DNA of 64,000 bases from Tatumella ptyseos ATCC 33301. Its GTDB lineage: Bacteria > Pseudomonadota > Gammaproteobacteria > Enterobacterales > Enterobacteriaceae. Both the position numbers and the translations under genes were made by a program. This document shows, piece after piece, positions 41,955 through 51,292 of the stretch. Under the pieces are notes generated by a model. The model made no database searches, was not told where the DNA came from, and saw nothing but the letters and a program-made list of their open reading frames with translations. The stretch is from assembly GCF_000735525.1 (NCBI RefSeq), contig NZ_JMPR01000004.1, forward strand, positions 248,001-312,000. Direction: 5' to 3'. The stretch's first letter is position 1. Every line of letters starts with the position of its first letter.

Positions 41955-42182
41955 GTTTATCAGGTTGGCTTATTACCTCAATTTCTGTTAAAAAGTGCCG
42001 CGGACTAAGAATTGATAAACTTCGCGGATAAAACGACTAATATGCGGCGAATTGCCACGAAAGCGATATAACCGAAAAATTCTTACTCCCTGAACGCCTC
42101 TTTTTTGCCTGAATGGGTGACAAATGCAAACAGGGAGAGTATTTTACGCGTTGCCTTTATTTTTGCAGGAGATAGCCACACG

Positions 42183-42635
42183 ATGGCAGATAACTTTCAT
42201 ATTTTGCTTCTCAATGGTCCGAACCTTAACTTGCTGGGCACCCGGGAGCCGGAGACCTATGGCCATACGACATTGCCGGATATCGTCAGTGAGTTAACCC
42301 ATCAGGCCGGGAAACTGAATGTGAAACTGAGTCACCTGCAATCGAATGCGGAATATCAGCTGATTGACCGCATTCATGAGGCAAAAGGCAATGTGGATTA
42401 CATCATTATTAATCCTGCCGCATTTACGCACACCAGCGTAGCCCTGCGGGATGCCTTGCTGGCGGTCAGTATTCCTTTTATCGAAGTGCACCTGTCTAAT
42501 GTGCATGCTCGTGAACCTTTCCGCCATCATTCCTATCTCTCCGATATTGCTGCCGGTGTCATCTGCGGATTAGGTACCGACGGCTATCACTGGGCTTTAC
42601 AAACGGCAGTTAAACGCCTGTCAAATTCAAATTAA
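42183..42635 (+). CDS. aroQ: 3-Dehydroquinate dehydratase, type II
   Basis: The product has 150 residues, the type II (AroQ) enzyme that turns 3-dehydroquinate into 3-dehydroshikimate in the shikimate pathway. The motif [17 protein letters not shown] contains the lid arginine R21 and catalytic Y26. The catalytic histidine H103 is in the [17 protein letters not shown] segment. I start at ATG 42183 ([16 protein letters not shown]); the frame is open 78 bases earlier without conservation. E. coli has a type I enzyme (AroD) and no aroQ at this place. accB follows after 21 bases. Confidence 0.97.
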   Translation: MADNFHILLLNGPNLNLLGTREPETYGHTTLPDIVSELTHQAGKLNVKLSHLQSNAEYQLIDRIHEAKGNVDYIIINPAAFTHTSVALRDALLAVSIPFIEVHLSNVHAREPFRHHSYLSDIAAGVICGLGTDGYHWALQTAVKRLSNSN

Positions 42636-42656
42636 ACAGAGTACGGAACCACACTC

Positions 42657-43118
42657 ATGGATATTCGTAAAATTAAAAAACTGATCGAACTTGTTGAAGA
42701 ATCCGGCATCGCTGAACTTGAAATTTCAGAAGGTGAAGAATCCGTTCGCATCAGTCGTTCACCTGCCAACATGGGTTATCCGGTCATGCAGCAGGCGTAT
42801 GCTGCCCCTGTTGCACCTGCTCCGGTCGCTGCCGCACCTGCTCCGGCCGCTGAACCTGCAGCCGCTGCCAGCACAGAAGTGAGCGGACATATCGTTCGTT
42901 CACCGATGGTCGGAACCTTCTACCGCACACCAAGCCCTGATGCTAAACCTTTTATTGAAGTAGGCCAGAAGGTGACTGCAGGTGAAACTCTGTGCATCGT
43001 CGAAGCAATGAAAATGATGAACCAGATTGAAGCTGACAAGTCAGGTGTTGTGAAAGCTATCCTGGTAGAAAACGGCCAACCTGTTGAATTTGACGAGCCA
43101 TTGGTCGTCATCGAATAA
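42657..43118 (+). CDS. accB: Biotin carboxyl carrier protein of acetyl-CoA carboxylase
   Basis: The product has 153 residues (E. coli 156). The N-terminal domain docks on biotin carboxylase, an Ala/Pro-rich linker (about residues 45-75) gives mobility, and the C-terminal domain carries biotin on K119 in EAMKMMN. The thumb segment ([22 protein letters not shown]) typical of enterobacterial BCCP is present. It lies 10 bases before accC in the standard operon, and AccB is known to repress this operon in E. coli. Confidence 0.98.
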   Translation: MDIRKIKKLIELVEESGIAELEISEGEESVRISRSPANMGYPVMQQAYAAPVAPAPVAAAPAPAAEPAAAASTEVSGHIVRSPMVGTFYRTPSPDAKPFIEVGQKVTAGETLCIVEAMKMMNQIEADKSGVVKAILVENGQPVEFDEPLVVIE

Positions 43119-43128
43119 CGAGGCAACC

Positions 43129-44478
43129 ATGCTGGAAAAAATTGTTATTGCTAACCGTGGGGAAATTGCGCTGCGTATTTTGCGTGCCTGTAAAGAACTG
43201 GGCATCAAAACCGTTGCGGTACATTCCACTGCAGATCGTGACCTGAAACATGTCCTGCTGGCAGACGAAACCGTATGCATCGGACCAGCACCTTCAGTTA
43301 AAAGCTATCTGAATATTCCTGCGCTGATTTCAGCCGCAGAAATCACCGGTGCGGATGCTATCCACCCGGGCTATGGCTTTTTGTCTGAGAATGCTGACTT
43401 CGCAGAACAGGTTGAACGTTCCGGCTTTATCTTTATCGGTCCGAAAGCCGAAACAATTCGTCTGATGGGCGATAAAGTTTCCGCGATCAACGCGATGAAG
43501 AAAGCCGGTGTTCCTTGCGTCCCGGGATCCGATGGATCACTCGGTGATGACATGAACAAAAACCGCGAAATCGCCAGACGTATCGGTTACCCGATTATCG
43601 TTAAAGCCTCCGGCGGCGGTGGCGGACGTGGTATGCGTGTTGTCCGTGGCGAAAAAGACCTGGAACAGTCCATTAATATGACCCGTGCGGAAGCGAAAGC
43701 AGCTTTCAATAACGATATGGTCTATATGGAAAAATATCTGGAAAATCCGCGTCATATCGAGATTCAGGTATTAGCCGATGGTCAGGGTCAGGCAATTTAT
43801 CTGGCTGAGCGTGACTGTTCAATGCAGCGCCGTCACCAGAAGGTTGTTGAAGAAGCCCCGGCACCGGGAATTACTCCGGAACTACGTAGCTTCATCGGAA
43901 CCCGTTGTACTCAGGCATGTATTGATATCGGTTACCGTGGTGCCGGTACGTTTGAGTTCCTGTTTGAAAACGGTGAGTTCTACTTTATTGAGATGAACAC
44001 CCGTATTCAGGTAGAACATCCGGTGACTGAAATGATCACCGGTGTCGACCTGATCAAAGAGCAGTTGCGTATTGCCGCCGGTCTGCCACTGTCTATCCGC
44101 CAGGAAGACGTGGTCATTCGTGGTCATGCGGTAGAATGCCGTATCAACGCAGAAGATCCGAATACCTTCCTGCCAAGTCCGGGCAAAATTACCCGCTTCC
44201 ACGCACCGGGTGGTTTTGGCGTACGTTGGGAATCGCATATCTATTCCGGCTATACCGTACCGCCTTACTATGACTCCATGATAGGTAAACTGATCACTTA
44301 CGGTGAAACCCGCGACGTCGCGATTTCCCGTATGACCAATGCCTTAGCTGAGCTGATCGTCGATGGTATTAAAACTAACGTCGAACTGCAGCTGAAGATC
44401 ATGGCTGACGAACATTTCCGTGAAGGTGGAACCAATATCCACTATCTGGAGAAAAAACTGGGGCTTCAGGAAAAGTAA
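43129..44478 (+). CDS. accC: Acetyl-CoA carboxylase biotin carboxylase subunit
   Basis: The product has 449 residues, the E. coli length. It uses ATP and bicarbonate to carboxylate biotin on AccB, the first half of malonyl-CoA formation. The N-terminal biotin carboxylase fold ([22 protein letters not shown]), the ATP-grasp domain with glycine loop ([14 protein letters not shown]) and the active-site segment [18 protein letters not shown] are all present. I use ATG 43129 ([12 protein letters not shown]); the frame is open 45 bases earlier inside accB. Confidence 0.99.
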   Translation: MLEKIVIANRGEIALRILRACKELGIKTVAVHSTADRDLKHVLLADETVCIGPAPSVKSYLNIPALISAAEITGADAIHPGYGFLSENADFAEQVERSGFIFIGPKAETIRLMGDKVSAINAMKKAGVPCVPGSDGSLGDDMNKNREIARRIGYPIIVKASGGGGGRGMRVVRGEKDLEQSINMTRAEAKAAFNNDMVYMEKYLENPRHIEIQVLADGQGQAIYLAERDCSMQRRHQKVVEEAPAPGITPELRSFIGTRCTQACIDIGYRGAGTFEFLFENGEFYFIEMNTRIQVEHPVTEMITGVDLIKEQLRIAAGLPLSIRQEDVVIRGHAVECRINAEDPNTFLPSPGKITRFHAPGGFGVRWESHIYSGYTVPPYYDSMIGKLITYGETRDVAISRMTNALAELIVDGIKTNVELQLKIMADEHFREGGTNIHYLEKKLGLQEK

Positions 44479-44499
44479 TTTTTTTTCTGAGTCACTGCC

Positions 44500-44530
44500 A
44501 AGGCCGGATTTTCCGGCCTTTATTATTTTT
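44500..44530 (+). terminator. Terminator after accBC
   Basis: AAGGCCGGA and TCCGGCCTT form a stem of nine pairs, followed by TATTATTTTT. It sits between accC and yhdT, 22 bases after the accC stop, and is probably leaky, since yhdT-panF follows closely. Confidence 0.7.
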
Positions 44531-44551
44531 GTCTTTCCGTTGAGGTTAACG

Positions 44552-44794
44552 ATGGACTCTCGTTTCAAACAAGCGCATAAGGAAGCCCGCTGGTCATTGC
44601 TTCTTGCGATTAGCTGGCTGATTGTCTGGTCAGTCAGTGCCTGGACGGGGGGAACAACACCGGGCATTTTCGGCTTTCCCCGCTGGTTCGAATTATCCTG
44701 CCTTTTTGCGCCGTTATTTTTCCTGTTTCTGTGCGCCTTAATGATCCGCTTTATTTTCCGTGATATCCCATTGGAGGATCAGGGTGAACAGTAA
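44552..44794 (+). CDS. yhdT: YhdT family inner-membrane protein (DUF997)
   Basis: The product has 80 residues, the E. coli length, with two membrane segments (about 16-36 and 46-68) and the conserved motifs FKQAHKEARWS, FGFPRWFE and FRDIPLED. It always precedes panF and overlaps it by 11 bases. Its role is unknown, but the arrangement resembles the small subunits that accompany sodium/solute symporters. TGAGG lies before the chosen ATG 44552. Confidence 0.94.
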   Translation: MDSRFKQAHKEARWSLLLAISWLIVWSVSAWTGGTTPGIFGFPRWFELSCLFAPLFFLFLCALMIRFIFRDIPLEDQGEQ

Positions 44795-46241
44795 AATTAT
44801 GCTTCCTTTACTGGGGTATCTGCTGCTTGTGGCGGCGATCTCCCTGTTTGCCATGTATCAGCAAAAAAGGGCGAAAGGCGCGTTTCTGAACGAATATTTT
44901 CTCGGCGGAAGAACGCTGGGTGGATTTCTGTTAGCCATGACCCTGACCACCGCGTATGTCAGTGCCAGCTCTTTTGTCGGTGGCCCGGGAGCCGCCTATA
45001 AATATGGCCTGGGGTGGGTTTTTCTGGCGATGGTACAGGTGCCTACCGTCTGGCTTTCATTAGGGGTGCTGGGTAAGAAGTTTGCCATTCTGGCACGCCG
45101 GTATAATGCCGTGACCCTGAATGACATTCTGTACGCCCGCTTCAAAAGCTCTCTGGTGGTATGGATTGCCAGTCTGGCGCTGTTACTGGCGTTTATAGCA
45201 GTGATGGCGGTACAGTTTATCGGCGGTGCCCGGCTGCTGGAAAGCGTTGCGGGGATCCCCTACACCCGCGGTTTGCTGATCTTTGGCGGTATCATTGCGC
45301 TCTATACTGCGCTGGGGGGCTTCCGGGCCAGCGTGCTGAATGATGCCATGCAGGGACTGGTGATGCTGGCCGGGACGTTCCTGTTACTGTTCGCGGTGCT
45401 TCATGCCGCAGGCGGGCCAGCCCATGCGGTAGCCACACTGAAAGCCATTAATCCACAGCTGATAGAGCCTGAAGGTGCAGGTAATATTATTACTGTACAT
45501 CTGCTGATTTCATTCACTGTGCTGGTCTGTTTTGGCGTACTGGGACTGCCTAATACGGCAGTGCGTTGTATTTCGTACCGTGACAGTAAGGCGGTTCATC
45601 GGGGGATACTGCTCGGCACATTGGTGATGACTCTGCTGATGCTGGGAATGCATCTTGCCGGTGCGCTAGGCCGCGCGATTATCCCGGATTTGTCAGTCCC
45701 TGATCTGGTGATCCCGACGCTGATGATGAAAGTGCTGCCCCCTTTCGCTGCCGGTATCTTCCTTGCCGCACCGATGTCAGCGATAATGTCGAACGTGAAT
45801 GCTCACTTACTTCAGGCATCGGCCACACTGATTAAAGATCTCTATCTGCGGATCTTCCCGGAACGTGCAGAAAATGAAGTCCATCTTCGCCGTTTATCCA
45901 CCTGGCTGACACTGGCTCTGGGCATCCTGTTGATTATTACCGCATGGCACCCACCGGCGATGATTATCTGGATGAATCTGCTGGCCTTTGGCGCGCTGGA
46001 AACCGTTTTCCTCTGGCCGCTGGTGCTGGGGTTATACTGGAAATCGGCCAATGCCACCGGTGCGGTAAGCAGTATGCTGTCCGGCGCGATCAGTTATACC
46101 TTGCTGGTAAGTCTGAAAATTCCATGCTGGAACTTCCATCCGATAGTTCCTGCCCTGTTACTGAGTCTGGCCGCGTTTCTGATGGGTAACCGGCTGGGTA
46201 AACCAACACCCCGGGACATATCCCCGGCGGTGAAGCAATAA
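44784..46241 (+). CDS. panF: Sodium/pantothenate symporter
   Basis: The product has 485 residues if started at GTG 44784, which has GGAGG before it and gives [13 protein letters not shown] in register with the E. coli N-terminus (483 residues). ATG 44799 is an alternative. It is a sodium/solute symporter with about 13 membrane segments; family motifs are [29 protein letters not shown] and [17 protein letters not shown] (each shown in part by conserved residues). It imports pantothenate for coenzyme A synthesis. Confidence 0.95.
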   Translation: MNSKIMLPLLGYLLLVAAISLFAMYQQKRAKGAFLNEYFLGGRTLGGFLLAMTLTTAYVSASSFVGGPGAAYKYGLGWVFLAMVQVPTVWLSLGVLGKKFAILARRYNAVTLNDILYARFKSSLVVWIASLALLLAFIAVMAVQFIGGARLLESVAGIPYTRGLLIFGGIIALYTALGGFRASVLNDAMQGLVMLAGTFLLLFAVLHAAGGPAHAVATLKAINPQLIEPEGAGNIITVHLLISFTVLVCFGVLGLPNTAVRCISYRDSKAVHRGILLGTLVMTLLMLGMHLAGALGRAIIPDLSVPDLVIPTLMMKVLPPFAAGIFLAAPMSAIMSNVNAHLLQASATLIKDLYLRIFPERAENEVHLRRLSTWLTLALGILLIITAWHPPAMIIWMNLLAFGALETVFLWPLVLGLYWKSANATGAVSSMLSGAISYTLLVSLKIPCWNFHPIVPALLLSLAAFLMGNRLGKPTPRDISPAVKQ

Positions 46242-46252
46242 AGAGATACGCT

Positions 46253-47134
46253 ATGCCTTGGATACAAATCAAAATTAATACCTCAGGTGCCAATGCTGAA
46301 GCAATCAGTGATGCGCTGATTGAGAATGGAGCTGTTTCAGTCACTTTTCAGGACACCCATGACAACCCGGTGTATGAGCCCCTGCCCGGTGAAACCCGCT
46401 TGTGGGGTGATACCGATGTGATTGGCTTGTTCGATGCTGAAACAGAGATGCAGCAGGTTATCGGTGTTCTGGAACACCACCCATTACTCGGGGCGGGGTT
46501 TCACCACAAAGTCGAACAAATCGAAGACAAAGACTGGGAACGCGAGTGGATGGATAACTTCCACCCGATGTGTTTCGGGAAGCGGTTATGGATTTGCCCG
46601 AGCTGGCGCGAAGTTCCGGAACCTGATGCCGTCAATGTGATGCTGGACCCGGGTCTGGCATTTGGTACCGGCACACATCCGACCACATCCCTGTGCCTGA
46701 ACTGGCTGGACGGACAGGATCTGAACGGCAAAACGGTGATCGATTTCGGGTGTGGTTCCGGGATCCTGGCCATCGCAGCCCTGAAACTGGGTGCAGCTCA
46801 TGCTATCGGTATCGATATTGATCCTCAGGCGATTCAGGCCAGCCGGGACAACGCGGAACGTAACGGGGTTTCAGAGCGTCTCGACCTCTATCTTCCGGAG
46901 CAACAGCCTGAAAACCTGAGCGCAGATGTTGTGGTTGCCAATATTCTGGCCGGCCCGTTACGTGAACTCGCACCCCTGATCAGCGTATTACCCGCCAGCG
47001 GCGGTAAACTGGCGTTATCCGGTATTCTGGCCAGCCAGGCAGACGATGTGTGCGACGCCTACGCGCAGAATTTTGTGCTGGACCCGGTAGCGGAAAAAGA
47101 AGAATGGTGCCGTATCACGGGACAGCGTAAATAA
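46253..47134 (+). CDS. prmA: Ribosomal protein L11 methyltransferase
   Basis: The product has 293 residues, the E. coli length. It trimethylates the N-terminus and two lysines of ribosomal protein L11 using S-adenosylmethionine. A small N-terminal substrate-binding domain is joined by a linker ([22 protein letters not shown]) to a Rossmann methyltransferase domain with motif [10 protein letters not shown] at about 164-172 and [10 protein letters not shown] further on. AGAG lies before the start. Confidence 0.98.
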   Translation: MPWIQIKINTSGANAEAISDALIENGAVSVTFQDTHDNPVYEPLPGETRLWGDTDVIGLFDAETEMQQVIGVLEHHPLLGAGFHHKVEQIEDKDWEREWMDNFHPMCFGKRLWICPSWREVPEPDAVNVMLDPGLAFGTGTHPTTSLCLNWLDGQDLNGKTVIDFGCGSGILAIAALKLGAAHAIGIDIDPQAIQASRDNAERNGVSERLDLYLPEQQPENLSADVVVANILAGPLRELAPLISVLPASGGKLALSGILASQADDVCDAYAQNFVLDPVAEKEEWCRITGQRK

Positions 47135-47391
47135 AAGGGTTTCCCCCTGAGAGTCAGCGGTAACATGGCTCACAGAAAGACTTCTGCGGCACATTTTATA
47201 GTGCAGATATGCTGTAAATTCTTCTGTGAGCTGTTTTTTATCCGGTACAAGCGGGGAAAAGAAAGAAAGTTTTTCAAAATCCTGACGGCAGTTCAATCCT
47301 AAGCTATTGATATAAATGAATAAGTAAATAATTTCATAGGGTGAATATCTTTTCCCTTAATCAATGGCGGTATATTGTTCAAAGTTTGGCC

Positions 47392-47420
47392 TTTCATCTT
47401 CACAAAAAAATGCGTAATAT
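47392..47420 (+). promoter_or_regulatory. dusB-fis promoter
   Basis: TTTCAT (-35) and TAATAT (-10) are separated by 17 bases and followed by ACGCCGCCTTGC. The sequence from GGCCTTTCATC through GCGTAATATACGCCGCC is almost that of the E. coli fis promoter. The GC-rich discriminator explains stringent and growth-phase control; in E. coli Fis and IHF bind upstream. Transcription should start near 47427. Confidence 0.85.
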
Positions 47421-47457
47421 ACGCCGCCTTGCGAACATATAAGGTCATCTCTTTCCC

Positions 47458-48423
47458 ATGCGCATTGGACCATACCAGCTCCGAAACCGATTGATTGCTG
47501 CGCCAATGGCAGGTATTACCGACAGACCATTTCGTACGCTTTGTTTCGAAAACGGTGCAGGAATGACAGTTTCTGAGATGATGTCATCGAACCCGGAAGT
47601 CTGGGCCAGTGACAAATCCAGATTGCGTATGGTGCACTGTGATGAGCCAGGTATCCGCTCAGTACAAATAGCCGGTGGCGACCCGGATGAAATGGCAGCG
47701 GCAGCGCGGATAAACGCAGACTCCGGTGCTCAGGTCATTGATATCAATATGGGTTGTCCTGCAAAGAAAGTGAACCGAAAGATGGCTGGTTCTGCATTGC
47801 TTCAGTATCCATCGCTGGTAGAGTCCATCCTGCGGGCAGTGGTGAATGAAGTGGATGTTCCGGTCACCTTAAAGATCCGTACCGGATGGGATACCGAAAA
47901 TCGCAATTGTATAGAAATTGCCCAATTGGCTGAGCGTTGTGGTATTCAGGCGTTAACTATTCACGGACGTACTCGCGCATGTCTGTTTAACGGGAACGCA
48001 GAATACGACAGCATTCGGACAGTTAAGCAGAACGTGTCCATTCCGGTTATCGCGAATGGAGACATTACTGACCCGCATAAAGCCAGGGCCGTACTGGACT
48101 ACACCGGAGCTGATGCTCTGATGATTGGCCGGGCGGCTCAGGGAAGACCGTGGATCTTCCGGGAAATCCAGCATTATCTGGACACAGGGGAGCTGCTTGC
48201 ACCAAAGCCACTCGCAGAGGTGAAGCAAATGCTGATTGGACATATACGGGAGCTGCACGACTTTTATGGTCACGGCAAGGGATACCGTATTGCCCGAAAA
48301 CACGTTTCCTGGTATTTGCAGGAAAATGCCCCTGATGACCAGTTTCGGCGCACATTCAACGCCATAGAGGATGCCAGTGAACAGCTGGAGGCGTTGGAGG
48401 CATACTTCGAAAATCTTGCGTAA
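47458..48423 (+). CDS. dusB: tRNA-dihydrouridine synthase B
   Basis: The product has 321 residues, the E. coli length, an FMN enzyme that reduces uridine 17 in the D-loop of tRNA with NADPH. The N-terminal TIM barrel carries [12 protein letters not shown] and the catalytic cysteine C100 in [12 protein letters not shown] and R contacts occur in TIHGRTR, and NGDI is near the phosphate site. It is the first gene of the dusB-fis operon. Confidence 0.98.
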   Translation: MRIGPYQLRNRLIAAPMAGITDRPFRTLCFENGAGMTVSEMMSSNPEVWASDKSRLRMVHCDEPGIRSVQIAGGDPDEMAAAARINADSGAQVIDINMGCPAKKVNRKMAGSALLQYPSLVESILRAVVNEVDVPVTLKIRTGWDTENRNCIEIAQLAERCGIQALTIHGRTRACLFNGNAEYDSIRTVKQNVSIPVIANGDITDPHKARAVLDYTGADALMIGRAAQGRPWIFREIQHYLDTGELLAPKPLAEVKQMLIGHIRELHDFYGHGKGYRIARKHVSWYLQENAPDDQFRRTFNAIEDASEQLEALEAYFENLA

Positions 48424-48447
48424 ACGAAAAAAAGAGCTGAAAGAACT

Positions 48448-48744
48448 ATGTTCGAACAACGCGTAAATTCTGACGTACTGACCGTTTCTACCGTGAATTC
48501 ACAGGATCAGGTAACTCAAAAACCACTTCGTGACTCGGTTAAACAGGCACTGAAGAACTATTTTGCTCAGTTAAATGGTCAGGATGTTAATGACCTGTAT
48601 GAGCTGGTACTGGCTGAAGTTGAACAGCCTCTGTTGGACATGGTGATGCAGTACACCCGTGGTAACCAGACCCGCGCAGCACTGATGATGGGTATTAACC
48701 GCGGCACCCTGCGTAAGAAACTGAAAAAATACGGTATGAACTAA
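48448..48744 (+). CDS. fis: DNA-binding protein Fis
   Basis: The product has 98 residues, the E. coli length. Fis is an abundant nucleoid protein of early exponential phase that bends DNA, activates rRNA promoters and helps site-specific recombination. The N-terminal beta-hairpin arms lie at about residues 10-26, and the C-terminal helix-turn-helix is [22 protein letters not shown] (about 75-96). The sequence AAAGAGCTGAAAGAACT before the ATG is conserved. Confidence 0.99.
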
Positions 48745-48771
48745 TCCTTCATCCCTGACGGTTTGAAAAGA

Positions 48772-48806
48772 AAGGCACTATCCTGACGAGGACAGTGCCT
48801 TTTTTA
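48772..48806 (+). terminator. Terminator of dusB-fis
   Basis: AAGGCACT and AGTGCCTT form an eight-pair stem with a 14-base loop, followed by TTTTT. Confidence 0.85.
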
Positions 48807-48867
48807 TGTCCGTCTGTTGGCGGACAATGCGGCCCCGCCAGTGCGGCGGAGCTTCGCCCTTTCGGGG

Positions 48868-50496
48868 TTATTTTTTCAGATAAAGATCTTTGGTCTGGTA
48901 GAAAGCCAGGGCTGACGGAGCAAACCCACCCACTTTGGGACTGACCATATAATCCTGAGTGAGGTAGTAGATAGGGATAGCCGGGGCTTCATTTGCCGCA
49001 ATATCTATCGCTTTCTGGTAATGCGCCGCGGTTTCTGCCGGAGTCTGTGCCGACTGCGCCGCAGCAATTTCATTATCATAATCCTTATTGCTGAAGTTAC
49101 CGGTATTATTGGTATCTCCGCTGCGGAAGGTATTCAGGAAGGTCGAATACTCATTGTAATCCGCCCCCCAGCTGTAACGAACCAGCTGATATTGACCCTG
49201 ATGCATGGTATCCAGCATCGATTTCCATTCCTGGTTCTGCAGCGAGGCTTTCACACCCAGTGCACTTTTCCACATAGAGGCGGCCGCGATGGCAATTCGC
49301 TGGTTATCAGCCCCGTTGTTATACAGCAGAGTAAAGCTCAGCGGATGAGAGTCAGAATAGCCGGCCTCTTTCAGCAGTTCGCGGGCTTTCGCGATACGCT
49401 CAGCCTGTGTCCAGTGCGCCCAGACCGGCGGGGTAATAGTCACGCCTCCCATCGACAACGGAGCCACGGTCCAGGCTGGCGTCTCTCCCATCCCTAACAC
49501 TTTTTTACTGATAATATCTTTATTCAGGGCCAGATTCAGGGCCTGACGGACACGGACGTCATTGAACGGCGCACGTGCACTGTTGATATCAAAGTAGAAG
49601 ACACTCAGTTCCGGTGCGACAAAGACTTCTTTAGGCCTTTCTTTCTTCATCCGTGCAAATTCAATCGCCGGGATCGTCGAGGTAATATCAATTTCACCGG
49701 CCAGATAGCGGTTCAGTTCTGCACTGCCGTCACTGATAGGTAAGAAGGTTACCTGATTTATCACTGTATGGGCATTATCCCAGTAGCGTGGATTACGCTT
49801 CAGCGTGATTTTCTCGTTAACAATCCAGTCGCTTAACTGATACGCACTGCTGCTGATCATATGGCCAGGCTGCGTCCAGGAGTCACCGTAGGTTTTGACA
49901 TCTTTTTCGCTGACCGGGAACAAAGACGGGTGCGCAACAAATTGCAGGAAGTAAGACACCGGCTGATCGAGCACGACTTTTACCGTTGAGCTGTCCGGCG
50001 CATATACACCCAGCTTATCGGTCGGCATTTTTCCGTCAATGACCGCCTGTGCATTTAAGATATGCGCATTCGCGGTGAAAGAGGCATAAGGCGAGGCTGT
50101 TTTAGGATCCGATAACCGGCGCCAGCTATACACAACGTCCTGAGCCGTGATCGGAGAGCCGTCTGACCAGGTGGCTCCGGAACGGATATGGAACGTCCAG
50201 GTTTTATGATCCGAGGTTTGCCAGGAATCGGCCAGTGCCGGGATAATATGACCATTGTTTTCTACACGAACCAGACCTTCAAACAGGTCGTTAATCACTG
50301 CCATCGAACTGTTGTCTTCGACCTTATCCGGGTCAAGAGTTGCCGGCTCGGCACCATTTCCCCGTACCAGGTTTTGCGTGGCCGCCAGTTGCGTACCGGC
50401 AGGAACCACCGCCGAAAAGGCAACGGAAGAAAAACAAAGCCCGGCGAATAAAAGAGAGAGACGGGTACGGCGGGTGTGTAGTGTTTTTCCTTGCAT
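48868..50496 (-). CDS. Peptide ABC transporter substrate-binding protein, OppA/MppA-like
   Basis: The product has 542 residues (E. coli OppA 543). A basic signal peptide (MQGKTLHTRRTRLSLLFAGLCF...) ends near AFSA. The SBP_bac_5 fold follows, with the family segment near DVRVRQALNLALNKDII and LVRGNGAEPATLDPDKVEDNSS at the mature N-terminus. It should bind oligopeptides in the periplasm. No permease or ATPase gene is next to it, so it must feed a shared importer such as Opp, as MppA and YgiS-type proteins do. I start it at ATG 50496, which has AGAGGT about nine bases upstream; the frame extends 48 bases further. The genes after fis differ from E. coli, and this gene begins the accessory region. 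OppA, MppA or a paralogue cannot be told apart here. Confidence 0.88.
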   Translation of the reverse strand: MQGKTLHTRRTRLSLLFAGLCFSSVAFSAVVPAGTQLAATQNLVRGNGAEPATLDPDKVEDNSSMAVINDLFEGLVRVENNGHIIPALADSWQTSDHKTWTFHIRSGATWSDGSPITAQDVVYSWRRLSDPKTASPYASFTANAHILNAQAVIDGKMPTDKLGVYAPDSSTVKVVLDQPVSYFLQFVAHPSLFPVSEKDVKTYGDSWTQPGHMISSSAYQLSDWIVNEKITLKRNPRYWDNAHTVINQVTFLPISDGSAELNRYLAGEIDITSTIPAIEFARMKKERPKEVFVAPELSVFYFDINSARAPFNDVRVRQALNLALNKDIISKKVLGMGETPAWTVAPLSMGGVTITPPVWAHWTQAERIAKARELLKEAGYSDSHPLSFTLLYNNGADNQRIAIAAASMWKSALGVKASLQNQEWKSMLDTMHQGQYQLVRYSWGADYNEYSTFLNTFRSGDTNNTGNFSNKDYDNEIAAAQSAQTPAETAAHYQKAIDIAANEAPAIPIYYLTQDYMVSPKVGGFAPSALAFYQTKDLYLKK

Positions 50497-51257
50497 CAAT
50501 GAATACCTCTGTGAGTTTTTTATTTTATTAATAATCAATATCACAGATTAACCCGTAAGTTAAAGAGCCAGTAAAAGCACAATGCCGGCAGAAGCCGTGG
50601 CCCGGCTTTCACTTATCCCACACCCGACCGGCCGCAGACCCGCGTTATTCCTGAAAAAAGGAAACATAACGATAGTATCATGTAGCCAGAAATACCCTCT
50701 CGCTGACTTAAATACTTTTTTCTTATTTTCAAAGAAAGCAGCAGCACTGGCGCTGTTCCGGATGCATGAAAGGCAGTTATACCGGAGTGCGATAACCGTT
50801 ATTTTTTATTCTTCTTATTCACACAGAATAAAATAATGACTGAAAGTTGCTGATATTTTCGGCTATAAGTTGCCGCGATGATTACCGATAAAGCCTGTCA
50901 CTGATGGATCCTTTTTATCAAAACCCCCATGTCTCTGTTGTCTATGCCTTTGTAAAAAAAGCCATGGCAAACAGACAGTAGCCTGACGGATATAATACAA
51001 ATATCAGCAACCAGATACTCCCGCTATAATAAAATAAATATATGACAGATAGCTCCAGGTAATAATAATAAATCCGGAAGATCCACTGCAAAATGCATTT
51101 TATCCGGTCAGTCATTCTGACAAACTACTCATTAATCCCTGCAGAATATTCCAGCGGATTATTCGATGTATCTCAGTCTGTACTTATTTAATCTTCTGTT
51201 TTTCATACGGATTTATCCCCGATACTGACTTCAGTGTGACAGCAGGTTATGTTGATA
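50497..51257. other. Gene-free divergent region between the oppA-like gene and ggt
   Basis: About 760 AT-rich bases with only short, unlikely frames. It must contain the promoters of both divergent genes. I saw no mobile-element ends and no clear operator apart from the Fur-like box adjoining ggt. Confidence 0.5.
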
Positions 51258-51276
51258 AGGAATGATAATCATAATT
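51258..51276 (+). promoter_or_regulatory. Fur-box-like sequence before ggt
   Basis: The core AATGATAATCATAAT matches 14 of 15 positions of the Fur consensus core AATGATAATCATTAT; the full 19-mer matches 14 of 19. It ends 16 bases before the ggt start codon, where bound repressor would block transcription or elongation. Confidence 0.6.
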
Positions 51277-51292
51277 AAAGTGAGATATTTCT

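Noticed and set aside
48868-50496. The gap-separated oppA-like gene as part of an opp operon.
   Set aside because: No oppB, C, D or F gene lies on either side; the upstream neighbour is ggt on the other strand and the downstream neighbour is fis.
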